A program made the position numbers and the translations under genes. The notes beneath the pieces were generated by a model. It did not search any database. It saw only the letters and a program-made list of their open reading frames with translations, and was not told the DNA's origin. A DNA stretch of 64,000 bases from an uncultured Photobacterium sp. (GTDB taxonomy: Bacteria; Pseudomonadota; Gammaproteobacteria; Enterobacterales; Vibrionaceae), in assembly GCF_947502415.1 (NCBI RefSeq), contig NZ_CANMZV010000001.1:248001-312000 (forward strand), written 5' to 3'. This document shows positions 26,190-34,214 of this stretch, one piece after another (position 1 is the stretch's first letter; every line of letters starts with the position of its first letter).

Positions 26190-27314
26190 TTAAATTCGTT
26201 TTACACCCATTTGGTAGACGCTGTGGATATCATTGTTTTCTGAAAGTAACGTAATGTTGGCTTTATATCCGGAAACGAGTTTTCCATATTTGTTATCAAT
26301 ATTTAATGCTTTTGCCGGATATAGGGTTGCCATTCGAAGTGCTTCCTCACGGCTGATCCCGACATATTGGATCAAGTTTCGAATGCCATCGAGCATGGTA
26401 ATAGCAGAGCCAGCGATAGTACCGTCCTCAAAATGACATTTACCGTCGGTAACGAAGGCCTTGATGCCAGCCATATCGTACTCGGTGATATCGGTACCGG
26501 CCGGGGTAACCGCATCTGTAATTAAAAATAACTTCTCACCTAGGATTTCATGGGCGATACGAACGGATGCATAGGCACAGTGAATACCGTCTACAATGAT
26601 TCCGGCATGAGGTTTTTTATCGAAGATATAGCCGACCGCCCCTGGCTCTCTTGAGCCGAAAGAGGACATTGCGTTGTATAAGTGGGTAGCCATGTTAAGA
26701 CCCACTTTAGCCTCTAATTCGTCATAAGTTGCGTTGGTGTGGCCAAGTGAGACAGTTATCCCGGCTTCTTTGAGGATATCAATAACAGATTGAGAGGTAT
26801 TTTCCGGCGCAAGGGTGACGATGCTAATTTTGTCTGCATGATCAGCCAGGTAGTAAGCTGTCATTTCATCCAGGTGCCGAATGTGGATTGGGTCATGCGC
26901 CCCTTTTTTTTCTTTGCTAATAAATGGACCTTCAAGGTGCAGGCCGAGGATACCGTCAGCCGCTCTATTTTCAATATCACCGATGAGGTCGATCACGTTA
27001 CGCATGGAGTCATTACCGCTCGTGATGAAGGTTGGTAGATATTGGGTGGTTCCATATTTAAGGTTGGTATGGTTCATGATATCCAGTGTTTTCTTTTGGA
27101 TATCGGTATTTAGCAGTACGCCACCACAACCGTTAAGCTGGATATCTATGAAGCCAGCTGTTGCCGTAAGGCCTGTGCCATTAAATGTCTGTTCTGGCAA
27201 CGTGGCTTTTTCCATTGGGACGATATCATGGATGGTATCGCCTTCTACAAGTATTGCTTGATTCTTTTGGGTGCTTTGGCCATCAAATACATCAACATGG
27301 GTAATTGCAAACAT
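26190..27314 (-). CDS. nagA: N-acetylglucosamine-6-phosphate deacetylase
   Basis: Amidohydrolase that converts GlcNAc-6-P to GlcN-6-P in chitin/amino-sugar catabolism and peptidoglycan recycling. 374 residues starting at the ATG at 27314, which aligns with other NagA N termini; an ATG two codons upstream is also possible. Family motifs are GFIDIQLNGCGGV near residue 57, the metal ligand glutamate in LHLEGPFIS, histidines in LGHTNA and THLYNAM, and the catalytic aspartate in LITDAVTPAGT. It stands alone here without nagB, nagC or nagE; a candidate NagC box lies about 95 bp upstream. Confidence 0.95.
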   Translation of the reverse strand: MFAITHVDVFDGQSTQKNQAILVEGDTIHDIVPMEKATLPEQTFNGTGLTATAGFIDIQLNGCGGVLLNTDIQKKTLDIMNHTNLKYGTTQYLPTFITSGNDSMRNVIDLIGDIENRAADGILGLHLEGPFISKEKKGAHDPIHIRHLDEMTAYYLADHADKISIVTLAPENTSQSVIDILKEAGITVSLGHTNATYDELEAKVGLNMATHLYNAMSSFGSREPGAVGYIFDKKPHAGIIVDGIHCAYASVRIAHEILGEKLFLITDAVTPAGTDITEYDMAGIKAFVTDGKCHFEDGTIAGSAITMLDGIRNLIQYVGISREEALRMATLYPAKALNIDNKYGKLVSGYKANITLLSENNDIHSVYQMGVKRI

Positions 27315-27408
27315 AGGCATCTCTGCTTAATCAATCAGGGTAACATTAGAAGCCTGGTGACGATGGGGCTGTCACAATACTCCCACCTAAATAAGCACAT
27401 TTCACTCA

Positions 27409-27431
27409 CTTATTTTTCAATTGAAAATAAG
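27409..27431. promoter_or_regulatory. Candidate NagC-type operator upstream of nagA
   Basis: CTTATTTTTCAATTGAAAAT then AAG is an almost perfect AT-rich palindrome centred on CAATTG. Arms of TTATTTT/AAAATAA resemble NagC sites known from enterobacteria and vibrios. Placement between nagA and the divergent gene fits, but the match is judged by eye. Confidence 0.4.
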
Positions 27432-27619
27432 ATAGCGATTGATGTTGTTTTAGTCAACTTTTCGGACTGTATTTTATCTTCGAGCTCTGATTTTATCTGT
27501 GACTGGTCTCAGTCTGGCAGATTGGTTCTGCTTCAGGCACAATACGCGCTTTTCATATCTAAGAATAATTATCCGAACTCTTGAGGCTGGTGCCTTTAGT
27601 GGAATAGAAGAGGTAGACC

Positions 27620-28387
27620 ATGGCTTGGTTTGATTGGCCATTTATTTTATCCAGTGTATTTGCCCAGTTGTCGATTGGTGCATTTTTGATTTTGGGAACC
27701 GTGATTTTTAGCGGAAAATTGTGTTTTGGGCAAAGTGATCGCCTGCATCGGACGATGCCTGTCTTGTGGCTTATGTTATTCGCTTCACTGATTTTAAGGG
27801 AAGTGAATTTAATGCTGTCACAAATCCACTCAGTTTATAGTTTTAGCTCTGAGGCTATGCTAGTCACCATTTTCTTTGTGCTTGCTCTGCTATATTGGTT
27901 TGCTGAAAAAGCGTTGCTGGGAAGTGACAAGCTTAGAAAGGTAATGCTGTTTGTTGTGGTACTTAGCGGTTTGGTTTATCTTGGCCACGGTTTGGTTCAG
28001 CGTAGTGAACAATGGCTTGTTGCTGCTCATTTCATTGCAACAACATTGTGCGGTGGTGCTTTGCTTGCTCATGCGTCTTTGGTTAGGGCTGAACATAAAG
28101 TGGATGAGGTGAATAAGTACCTGCCACGTCTTGGCGCTATTATTGGTGTTGTCTGTTTTCTGACTGGTGTTCCTCAGTTAGCCGATTTGGCGGCGCGAGC
28201 TGAAATACATGATGAGATTGGGCCTTTTGTGGCTCATGTTTTTAGCCTGGGACTGTTATTGGCTGCTGTTGGTGTCTGGTTAATGCCTATCTTGACGAAG
28301 AGTAAGCCTGTGTTGAATGTAATGACATTTGCGCTGGGACTGATTTTTATCTCATCATATTGTGCGGGTGTTGGCTATTCAATTTAG
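27620..28387 (+). CDS. DmsC-like membrane anchor protein, orphan
   Basis: 255 residues with about eight predicted membrane spans. The N terminus (FDWPFILSSVFAQLSIGAFL) and the C-terminal half (LPRLGAIIGVVCFLTGVPQL ... LLLAAVGVWLMPIL) resemble DmsC, the quinol-oxidising anchor of DMSO reductase. No DmsA or DmsB gene is adjacent, so it is an orphan that may partner with a reductase encoded elsewhere. A good AGAGG ribosome site precedes the ATG. A bidirectional terminator follows. Family assignment is moderate, role uncertain. Confidence 0.6.
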   Translation: MAWFDWPFILSSVFAQLSIGAFLILGTVIFSGKLCFGQSDRLHRTMPVLWLMLFASLILREVNLMLSQIHSVYSFSSEAMLVTIFFVLALLYWFAEKALLGSDKLRKVMLFVVVLSGLVYLGHGLVQRSEQWLVAAHFIATTLCGGALLAHASLVRAEHKVDEVNKYLPRLGAIIGVVCFLTGVPQLADLAARAEIHDEIGPFVAHVFSLGLLLAAVGVWLMPILTKSKPVLNVMTFALGLIFISSYCAGVGYSI

Positions 28388-28437
28388 TTAGCATTGATAA
28401 CGGTTTGTCTCGATGAATGTCGACACTGATTAAAGAT

Positions 28438-28470
28438 AACAAAGCCGATGGTTACTCATCGGCTTTGTTG
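28438..28470. terminator. Bidirectional Rho-independent terminator
   Basis: ACAAAGCCGATG pairs with CATCGGCTTTGT (stem about 28439-28468) over a short loop, between convergent genes. Confidence 0.85.
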
Positions 28471-28495
28471 TATCAAATCATTGTTTAGTTTGGTA

Positions 28496-29035
28496 TTACT
28501 TAACGATGCTTAGGATTTGTTTGAAGCGATCGCCTTCGGCTACGGCCTGTAATTCAAAAAGCACCATTTCGGTACATGAAAGCTCGGCACCGGCTTTTTG
28601 CATTTTGTTTAATGCCACTTCTTTGTTTAATGCATTTCGAGACGATACTGCATCGCTGATCACTTCGACATGGTAACCGGCATCAAGCATTTGTCGAACA
28701 GTCTGGTATACGCAGATATGTGCCTCGATACCAACCACTATAACGTTTTTGCAGCCAGTTGCTTCAAGCGCAGTAACAAATTCGGATGATTTGTAGCAGC
28801 TGAAGCTGTTTTTAGCGATAGGCTGATGATCTTGTAGTTGATCAGAGATTTGCGGAATAGTCGAACCAAGCTTATCCGGAATCTGTTCAACCCATACGAT
28901 GGGAAGTTCGAGAACCTTTGCTCCCTTTACAATCGTTTCCAGGTTGCGAAACAGAGTATCTTTCTGGTCCATGATTTGGGCCAGTTTGCCCTGAACGTCA
29001 ATAATGACGAGGGCAGTATTAGCTGCATCAAGCAT
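28496..29035 (-). CDS. Isochorismatase-family cysteine hydrolase (YcaC-like)
   Basis: 179 residues. The cysteine-hydrolase triad is visible: D13 in ALVIIDVQGKL, a lysine in PIAKNSFSCYKS and the nucleophile cysteine in VVGIEAHICVYQTVRQML. Size and motifs match the YcaC/nicotinamidase-related branch rather than true isochorismatase. AAAGGA lies nine bases upstream of the ATG. It is monocistronic between the DmsC-like gene and the CDGSH fusion. Substrate unknown; members act on small amides and imino compounds. Confidence 0.88.
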   Translation of the reverse strand: MLDAANTALVIIDVQGKLAQIMDQKDTLFRNLETIVKGAKVLELPIVWVEQIPDKLGSTIPQISDQLQDHQPIAKNSFSCYKSSEFVTALEATGCKNVIVVGIEAHICVYQTVRQMLDAGYHVEVISDAVSSRNALNKEVALNKMQKAGAELSCTEMVLFELQAVAEGDRFKQILSIVK

Positions 29036-29215
29036 TGTAGAATCCTTTGTCCATGTAAACCAAACAGGCTAGGTTATTGTTTTGTTTGGTATAAGTTACC
29101 CGTGTGGGTAACAATCTACCAGAATATTAGGAAAATTTCTTTTATCGATAGTGAGTTAGCTGAAGGTAAAGGTAGTTTCCCGCCAGGCGAATTGTCGAGT
29201 GGAAGAATATAATTT

Positions 29216-30760
29216 TCAATCTCTTTGTTTAAAGCCGGAGTATTCGATACCTGCAAGACGTGCCATGTCATGATGCCACGTAGCGAGGTCATCTTTGTTG
29301 AATTGGTTGAGATGTGAATGACCGCAGGCTCTTGCTAATACTTGCATCAGTTCTGTAGAGGCGTTCAGGAAGTTAGATAGTTGCTTGGCGGCTTTTTCCG
29401 GATTGAGTTTTTGGCGTAAGTCTTTATTTTGAGTTGCGATACCTGCAGGGCAGTTATTGGTGTTACAGATGCGAGCAGATACACAGCCTATCGATTGCAT
29501 AGCGCTGTTGGCGATGGCGATGCCATCGGCACCCAGGGCCAATGCTTTGACAAAATCCGTTGGTGTGCGAAGACCTCCTGTAATGATCAAAGTTACATCA
29601 CCTGATACGCCTTGTTTATCGAGGAAATACCGGGCTCTGGCAAGGGCCGGAATAGTGGGAACGCTGATATGATCCCGGAATATTTGTGGGGCTGCACCAG
29701 TTCCGCCACCGCGGCCATCGAGGATGATATAGTCAGCACTGGCTTCAAGGGCAAAGCTGATATCACGTTCGATATGGTTGGCACTGAGCTTGAAACCTAT
29801 AGGGATTCCGTTTGTGATTTCCCGGACGTTATTGGCAAATTCAGCGAAGTCTTTCACCGTTTTTAAATCGGTGAAAGTTGGGGGAGATATTGCGTCTGTA
29901 CCGGGTTTAAGACAGCGAGTTTGGGCTATCTTGCCAGTATTTTTGATTGCGGGAAGGTGTCCTCCTATTCCTGTCTTAGCTCCTTGGCCGCCTTTGAAGT
30001 GAAAAGCCTGGACTTTATGCAGCAGCTCTTCGTGATAGCCGAATTTTGCACTGGCAAGTTCGTAAAAATAACGGCTGTTGGCTTGTTGTTCTTCGACAAG
30101 CATTCCGCCCTCGCCGGAGCAAATACCAGTACCGGCTAATTCGGCACCTGTAGCTAACGCAGTTTTCGCTTCCTCGGAGAGCGCCCCAAAGCTCATGTCA
30201 GAAATCAATAAGGGAATATCCAAGACAACGGGCTTTCGAGCTTTGGGACCGATCACTAACTCTTTTCCTACGGTGGTATTCTCCGATAAAGGTCTTGTCG
30301 CCATTTGAGCGACCATGATCTGAATCTCATCCCAGTCAGGTAGCTGATAGCGTGGGACTCCCATTGCTATCATGGGGCCATGATGCCCCATTTCTGACAG
30401 GCCTTCACGCGCAAGTTGATGTATAAAAGCAACGCTTGGTTCTTCTTTGGTGGGTGAGGCTATAGGCATTCCTTCTGATGGCGTCGTGACGCCTGGACCT
30501 TCTTGCCCGACATCGGGTGCAGAGAATTTTTTATGTGTACCGTCGCAGAAAGGCGCATTGCTGGTATGTTTACAAACGCATAAATAGGCATCTGCCGTTT
30601 TATTTGCTTTGAAAGCTTTTGGAGTGAGGCCTGTTCCAATATGAGAACCATCGCAAAAAGGTTGGTTAGATGAGCGTCCGCAGGTGCAAAAGTGGTATTC
30701 CTTATCTTGTTCTAGACTAACTTTTATCGGCTGATTGTTGGCTATAATCGGCTTGGTCAT
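29216..30760 (-). CDS. Double-CDGSH iron-sulfur / glutamate synthase-like fusion
   Basis: 514 residues. Two N-terminal CDGSH [2Fe-2S] motifs are complete: C25, C27, C36, H40 and C61, C63, C72, H76 (FCTCGRSSNQPFCDGSH and LCVCKHTSNAPFCDGTH). The rest (about 120-510) is an FMN-binding glutamate synthase-like (GltS/GltB C-terminal) TIM barrel with GGQGAKTGIGGHLP, KLSANHIERD, DGRGGGTGAAP, and the three-cysteine [3Fe-4S] segment CVSARICNTNNCPAGIATQ. The glutaminase domain is missing, so it is not a classic GOGAT; the CDGSH clusters could feed electrons to the FMN. GGAG directly precedes the ATG. The substrate is unknown. Confidence 0.9.
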   Translation of the reverse strand: MTKPIIANNQPIKVSLEQDKEYHFCTCGRSSNQPFCDGSHIGTGLTPKAFKANKTADAYLCVCKHTSNAPFCDGTHKKFSAPDVGQEGPGVTTPSEGMPIASPTKEEPSVAFIHQLAREGLSEMGHHGPMIAMGVPRYQLPDWDEIQIMVAQMATRPLSENTTVGKELVIGPKARKPVVLDIPLLISDMSFGALSEEAKTALATGAELAGTGICSGEGGMLVEEQQANSRYFYELASAKFGYHEELLHKVQAFHFKGGQGAKTGIGGHLPAIKNTGKIAQTRCLKPGTDAISPPTFTDLKTVKDFAEFANNVREITNGIPIGFKLSANHIERDISFALEASADYIILDGRGGGTGAAPQIFRDHISVPTIPALARARYFLDKQGVSGDVTLIITGGLRTPTDFVKALALGADGIAIANSAMQSIGCVSARICNTNNCPAGIATQNKDLRQKLNPEKAAKQLSNFLNASTELMQVLARACGHSHLNQFNKDDLATWHHDMARLAGIEYSGFKQRD

Positions 30761-30976
30761 TACTCCACTCCTTGCTTCTTCATAGTTGTTCTGATTTGTT
30801 TTTGCTATGTCGATTGAGTATGGGGGAGGTTTGGTGAATTTGCAGGTGGCTAAACAGGCAGAATATCTTGCTTTGTTATGTCAATTTACAGTTTGTAAGA
30901 GTAAGACTCTTTACAGATGGGTCAATTCGCGGAACAATGGTCGGGAATTAACTTTTAAGTAACGTTTGAAGAGATT

Positions 30977-31663
30977 ATGGTAGAGAAGAAAGCGAATCCA
31001 TTTACTGATTTGATTTTTAACGTGATTGTTCCTTCTATCGTACTCATGAAGATGAGTGGTGAGGAGCAGTTAGGATCGGTAGGCGCGCTAGTTGTCGCTT
31101 TAGCATTTCCTGTAGTGTTTGGTGGCTATGAGCTAATCAAGTTTAAGAAATTTAACTTTATATCTTTGCTTGGCTTTGTCAGTGTGCTTCTAACGGGCGG
31201 TATCGGTTTACTTGAACTAGATACAAAATGGTTAGCCGTAAAAGAAGCGTTAATTCCGGGTTTAATCGGTTTGGCTGTGTTCATTTCAACCTTTACCAAA
31301 TATCCAGTTGTTAGCAAGATGCTGTTTAATGACGCAGTGTTAAATTTATCGCTTATTAAAGAAAAGCTAACTGAGAATGGTAGACAAGCTGACTTTGACA
31401 AGTGTTTGTTGAGGTCTAATTATCTGTTTGCTAGTACGTTTGTGTTCTCATCTGTTATGAATTACGTGTTGGCGACGATGATTGTGACCAGCCCGTCCGG
31501 TTCGCAAGCTTTTAACGAGGAGTTAGGTCAATTGACGCTGATGAGCTACCCGATGATAGCGATTCCTTCTATGGCGATGATGATGGGGATTTTTTACTTC
31601 GTATGGCGTCAGATCCGTCAGATGACAAATTTGGAAACATCGCAAATCTTTAAGATGCAGTAA
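30977..31663 (+). CDS. VC0807-family conserved membrane protein
   Basis: 228 residues with about five to six membrane spans. The NPFTDLIFNVIVPSIVLMKM start and the NFISLLGFVSVLLTGGIGLL ... EALIPGLIGLAVFIS core are those of the VC0807 family of inner-membrane proteins, widespread in Vibrionaceae and of unknown function. The ribosome site is GAAGAG six bases upstream. It has its own terminator. Confidence 0.82.
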   Translation: MVEKKANPFTDLIFNVIVPSIVLMKMSGEEQLGSVGALVVALAFPVVFGGYELIKFKKFNFISLLGFVSVLLTGGIGLLELDTKWLAVKEALIPGLIGLAVFISTFTKYPVVSKMLFNDAVLNLSLIKEKLTENGRQADFDKCLLRSNYLFASTFVFSSVMNYVLATMIVTSPSGSQAFNEELGQLTLMSYPMIAIPSMAMMMGIFYFVWRQIRQMTNLETSQIFKMQ

Positions 31664-31705
31664 GTGATTGAGATCGAGTCGCTAAGCTCTTCCTATGTTT
31701 TTATC

Positions 31706-31735
31706 AATGCCAGCCGAATATAGGCTGGCATTTTT
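31706..31735 (+). terminator. Rho-independent terminator of the VC0807-family gene
   Basis: AATGCCAGCC pairs with GGCTGGCATT (31706-31715 with 31723-31732) and is followed by T-run. Confidence 0.85.
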
Positions 31736-31810
31736 AATTGTTCTTGCTACTTAAAGGGATTTGTCGCACACTTTCCGCGATTTATTTATAGTTAGATTAG
31801 GTTTGCTATC

Positions 31811-32092
31811 ATGGCTTCAACAGCAGCAGCGCTTCATATTCTGGTGAAGCACAAAGAACAAGCAGATGACATTCTGAAGCAATTAAAAAAAGGCGCTAAA
31901 TTTCAAACGCTTGCAAAGAAGCACTCAACGTGTCCTTCAGGCAAGCGTGGCGGAGACCTAGGTGAGTTCCGTAAAGGTGCGATGGTACCAGCGTTTGATA
32001 AAGCAGTGTTTACTGGTAAGGTGCTAGAGCCAATTGGTCCGGTTAAAACCAAGTTTGGCTATCATATCATCAAGGTGCTTTACCGTACCTAG
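31811..32092 (+). CDS. ppiC: Parvulin-type peptidyl-prolyl cis-trans isomerase C
   Basis: 93-residue stand-alone parvulin, cytoplasmic, no signal peptide. Nearly the whole sequence follows E. coli Ppi[48 protein letters not shown] and [12 protein letters not shown], including the two histidines and cysteine of the active site. The ribosome site is weak. Monocistronic, with a terminator 20 bp past the stop. Confidence 0.96.
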   Translation: MASTAAALHILVKHKEQADDILKQLKKGAKFQTLAKKHSTCPSGKRGGDLGEFRKGAMVPAFDKAVFTGKVLEPIGPVKTKFGYHIIKVLYRT

Positions 32093-32112
32093 TAAGAACA
32101 TCTGAAAGTACT

Positions 32113-32142
32113 AAAAAGAGGCATCATTTGATGCCTCTTTTT
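32113..32142. terminator. Bidirectional Rho-independent terminator
   Basis: AAAAAGAGGCATCA pairs with TGATGCCTCTTTTT. It terminates ppiC and also overlaps the last codons of the convergent gene ending at 32124, so part of the hairpin is coding on the minus strand. Confidence 0.88.
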
Positions 32143-32417
32143 GTATGTAATGGGATAACGATTTGATTACGACGAGTATCTGCAAAGGCTAAAATCAGAG
32201 GGTAATAGTGTTTTATCGTGGCAAGGTAGCCTGCTAAAACGATAAAACCTAAGCTGATGAGATCACTATATTCCTGAACATTTGAGGGGGGGATCTTCAG
32301 GAGCAATCCCATACTAGCACCTAGTAGACAAAGCCCGAACATCATAGGGAAAGCCAGATTAAAGAATGGCTGAAAATTGAAGAATATAATGAACAATCCT
32401 TGCTTTATCCAATTCAT
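32124..32417 (-). CDS. Small membrane protein
   Basis: 97 residues with two to three membrane spans (about 7-40 and 53-78) and a basic C-terminal tail (ADTRRNQIVIPLHTKRGIK). GGGAGA seven bases upstream of the ATG supports translation. Its 3' end coincides with the bidirectional ppiC terminator. Family not recognised; lies downstream of nothing obvious on its strand. Confidence 0.65.
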   Translation of the reverse strand: MNWIKQGLFIIFFNFQPFFNLAFPMMFGLCLLGASMGLLLKIPPSNVQEYSDLISLGFIVLAGYLATIKHYYPLILAFADTRRNQIVIPLHTKRGIK

Positions 32418-32501
32418 CGGATTTCTCCCAACAAATAATATTACATTAGGTTAACAATTTGTTTGGGTATAACCAATAGGGGATTAGTTTGGAGAGGGTA
32501 G

Positions 32502-32526
32502 GCTCCGGCTATTAGCTAGCCGGAGC
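32502..32526 (-). terminator. Hairpin downstream of the ToxR-like gene
   Basis: A perfect 10-bp stem GCTCCGGCTA/TAGCCGGAGC (32502-32511 with 32517-32526) and 5-nt loop lie 8 bp past the stop. No T-tract on the leftward side, so possibly Rho-assisted. Confidence 0.55.
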
Positions 32527-32533
32527 TGAGGGG

Positions 32534-33859
32534 TCAATTACATTCGGGATTAGGGTTTAACCGGAGGAAGTTTTTACATTTGGCAATGGTGCTGAATTCG
32601 GGAAAGTCTGAGGTTTCTGAGCCTTGTTTGTTGAACCAATAAAAGCCAGCAGCGTTGGAGAACCAAAGGTACAGTCCGTCCTGACGGTACAGCATAAAGC
32701 TATCATAGCCAATGGCTTGTCTGTATAAGCCGTCGAAATAGGTTTCCATTTGACTTGGAAGCTGAATATTCATCTCAGTGAGTTCTTCCTTGGTTTTGAT
32801 CCAGTAAAAGTATTCCGGTGTTGTGGTTGTCACTGCAATAAACGGTTCTACGTTTGTTTCTTTTAGCCTAAATTCTCCGCCTTTGAATGAAACCGGAACG
32901 AACTCTGTTTGTTCATTGTTCATTCGATAGCTGATCCCGGTGAAGTTCCAGTAGTTATTGTCTTTTTTATGAACAAAATACTGGGATAAATTTGGAGAGA
33001 CTTTACCGTTCTCTAAGAATAAGTTGTACGATTTAGCTGAAGACGTGATAGTGATATCGTCATTAAAGACAGACATACAGCCAATTGATAATGATTCTTC
33101 TGTCATGAGAGGCCAAAATGAAGTGAGATCCATATGCTTGAAAGTTAATGCTCGGGCAGAGTTAGGTTCACAGGTGTTTTGGTTGTTTTTGTCGCAAAAT
33201 GCAATAGAGTAGTAATTTTGCGTCTTAGCAATGAAAAATAATTTATCTTTCAATACACTAGGTGAAATATGTTGATTTGTTCGATTTTGGAGAAATTCAA
33301 GGTCTTTTTCGTTTTGAGCTAATAAAATAACGGTGTTGTTATTATCTTTATTAACAACTTTGTGAACAAAGTCTTTCGGTTGTAAATATAAATAGCCTGC
33401 TAAACTGAAGACAATAAATAACAAAACGCCGACAGCCAAAATTGATAGTTTTGATTTTTTAATACTTTTTTTTCTTGGGAAATTCGGTAATAAACCAGTG
33501 GCTGTAACTTCCGTTGATGGTTGAGGTTCAACGTATGGCGTTATTTTGATTTTGTATCCCAATTTTGGGATTAGCTCAATTATCTGGCCTTTTTCTTCTT
33601 CTTTAAGTTTTATCCTGAGGTTTCTGATTGTTTGGAATAACGATGTCTTAGTAACGTTTTTCCGTACCCAGCCTGCGGCCAGTAGATCTGGTTTGGAAAC
33701 CATACGAGGCGAGTTGATGATCAGGGCGTATAAAACCTCTCTCTCTGCCCGGTTCAGGTCGATTGTATGTTGTTTGGAGGTGAGGCGCTTAGTTGAGCAG
33801 TCAAAGTATATAGCTTTGCCTAGCTTTACCATGCGGGTCGCGTCTTGATGATCGGACAT
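32534..33859 (-). CDS. ToxR/CadC-like membrane-bound transcriptional regulator
   Basis: 441 residues from the ATG at 33859 (frame opens at a TTG five codons upstream; neither has a strong ribosome site). The N-terminal OmpR-type winged helix (about 5-100) includes LNRAEREVLYALI and SLFQTIRNLRIKL, ending GYKIKITPY. One transmembrane helix is at about 135-155 (ILAVGVLLFIVFSLAGYLYL). The C-terminal periplasmic part of about 285 residues is of unknown fold and contains several cysteines. This is the ToxR/CadC layout, binding DNA from the membrane. It is divergent from the outer-membrane barrel gene at 34215, which is its likely target. Confidence 0.85.
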   Translation of the reverse strand: MSDHQDATRMVKLGKAIYFDCSTKRLTSKQHTIDLNRAEREVLYALIINSPRMVSKPDLLAAGWVRKNVTKTSLFQTIRNLRIKLKEEEKGQIIELIPKLGYKIKITPYVEPQPSTEVTATGLLPNFPRKKSIKKSKLSILAVGVLLFIVFSLAGYLYLQPKDFVHKVVNKDNNNTVILLAQNEKDLEFLQNRTNQHISPSVLKDKLFFIAKTQNYYSIAFCDKNNQNTCEPNSARALTFKHMDLTSFWPLMTEESLSIGCMSVFNDDITITSSAKSYNLFLENGKVSPNLSQYFVHKKDNNYWNFTGISYRMNNEQTEFVPVSFKGGEFRLKETNVEPFIAVTTTTPEYFYWIKTKEELTEMNIQLPSQMETYFDGLYRQAIGYDSFMLYRQDGLYLWFSNAAGFYWFNKQGSETSDFPEFSTIAKCKNFLRLNPNPECN

Positions 33860-34214
33860 GCTCTTTTTGCTCAAGTGAAAGTGACTTTGTTTGGATTGCT
33901 TTCAGTAGGTAAAAATAACCGACTGATTTATTTATAATCATTAGTTTTTACTCTCGAATACTGCCATACAATATTTGGATAAGCTAGTTAAAGGTATCTA
34001 TAAAACCTTCAATATTTCAACTGAGTATCATTATTTTAGTTAAAGATGGTATTCGTTTTTCCTTTTAATAATTTTTTAACCGTAAAAAATATCCAATATG
34101 GTTATTTTTGCGACAGGGTGATATTGCACAGGTTCCTATACTGAACTATGTGCCCATTGCTAGACATTAATAATGAATTATAGGGCGCGATGAACGGCAG
34201 TTTTTGGGGGCTTT
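33860..34214. other. Divergent promoter region, ToxR-like gene / barrel gene
   Basis: 355 bp, very AT-rich, with T-runs such as TTTTTAATTTTTTAAC-like stretches near 34060-34090 of the kind bound by ToxR and H-NS. No discrete operator defined. Confidence 0.4.

Noticed and set aside
27228..27584. 118-codon plus-strand frame over the nagA start and its upstream region
   Set aside because: Starts inside nagA on the other strand, covers the palindromic operator, and lacks a ribosome site.
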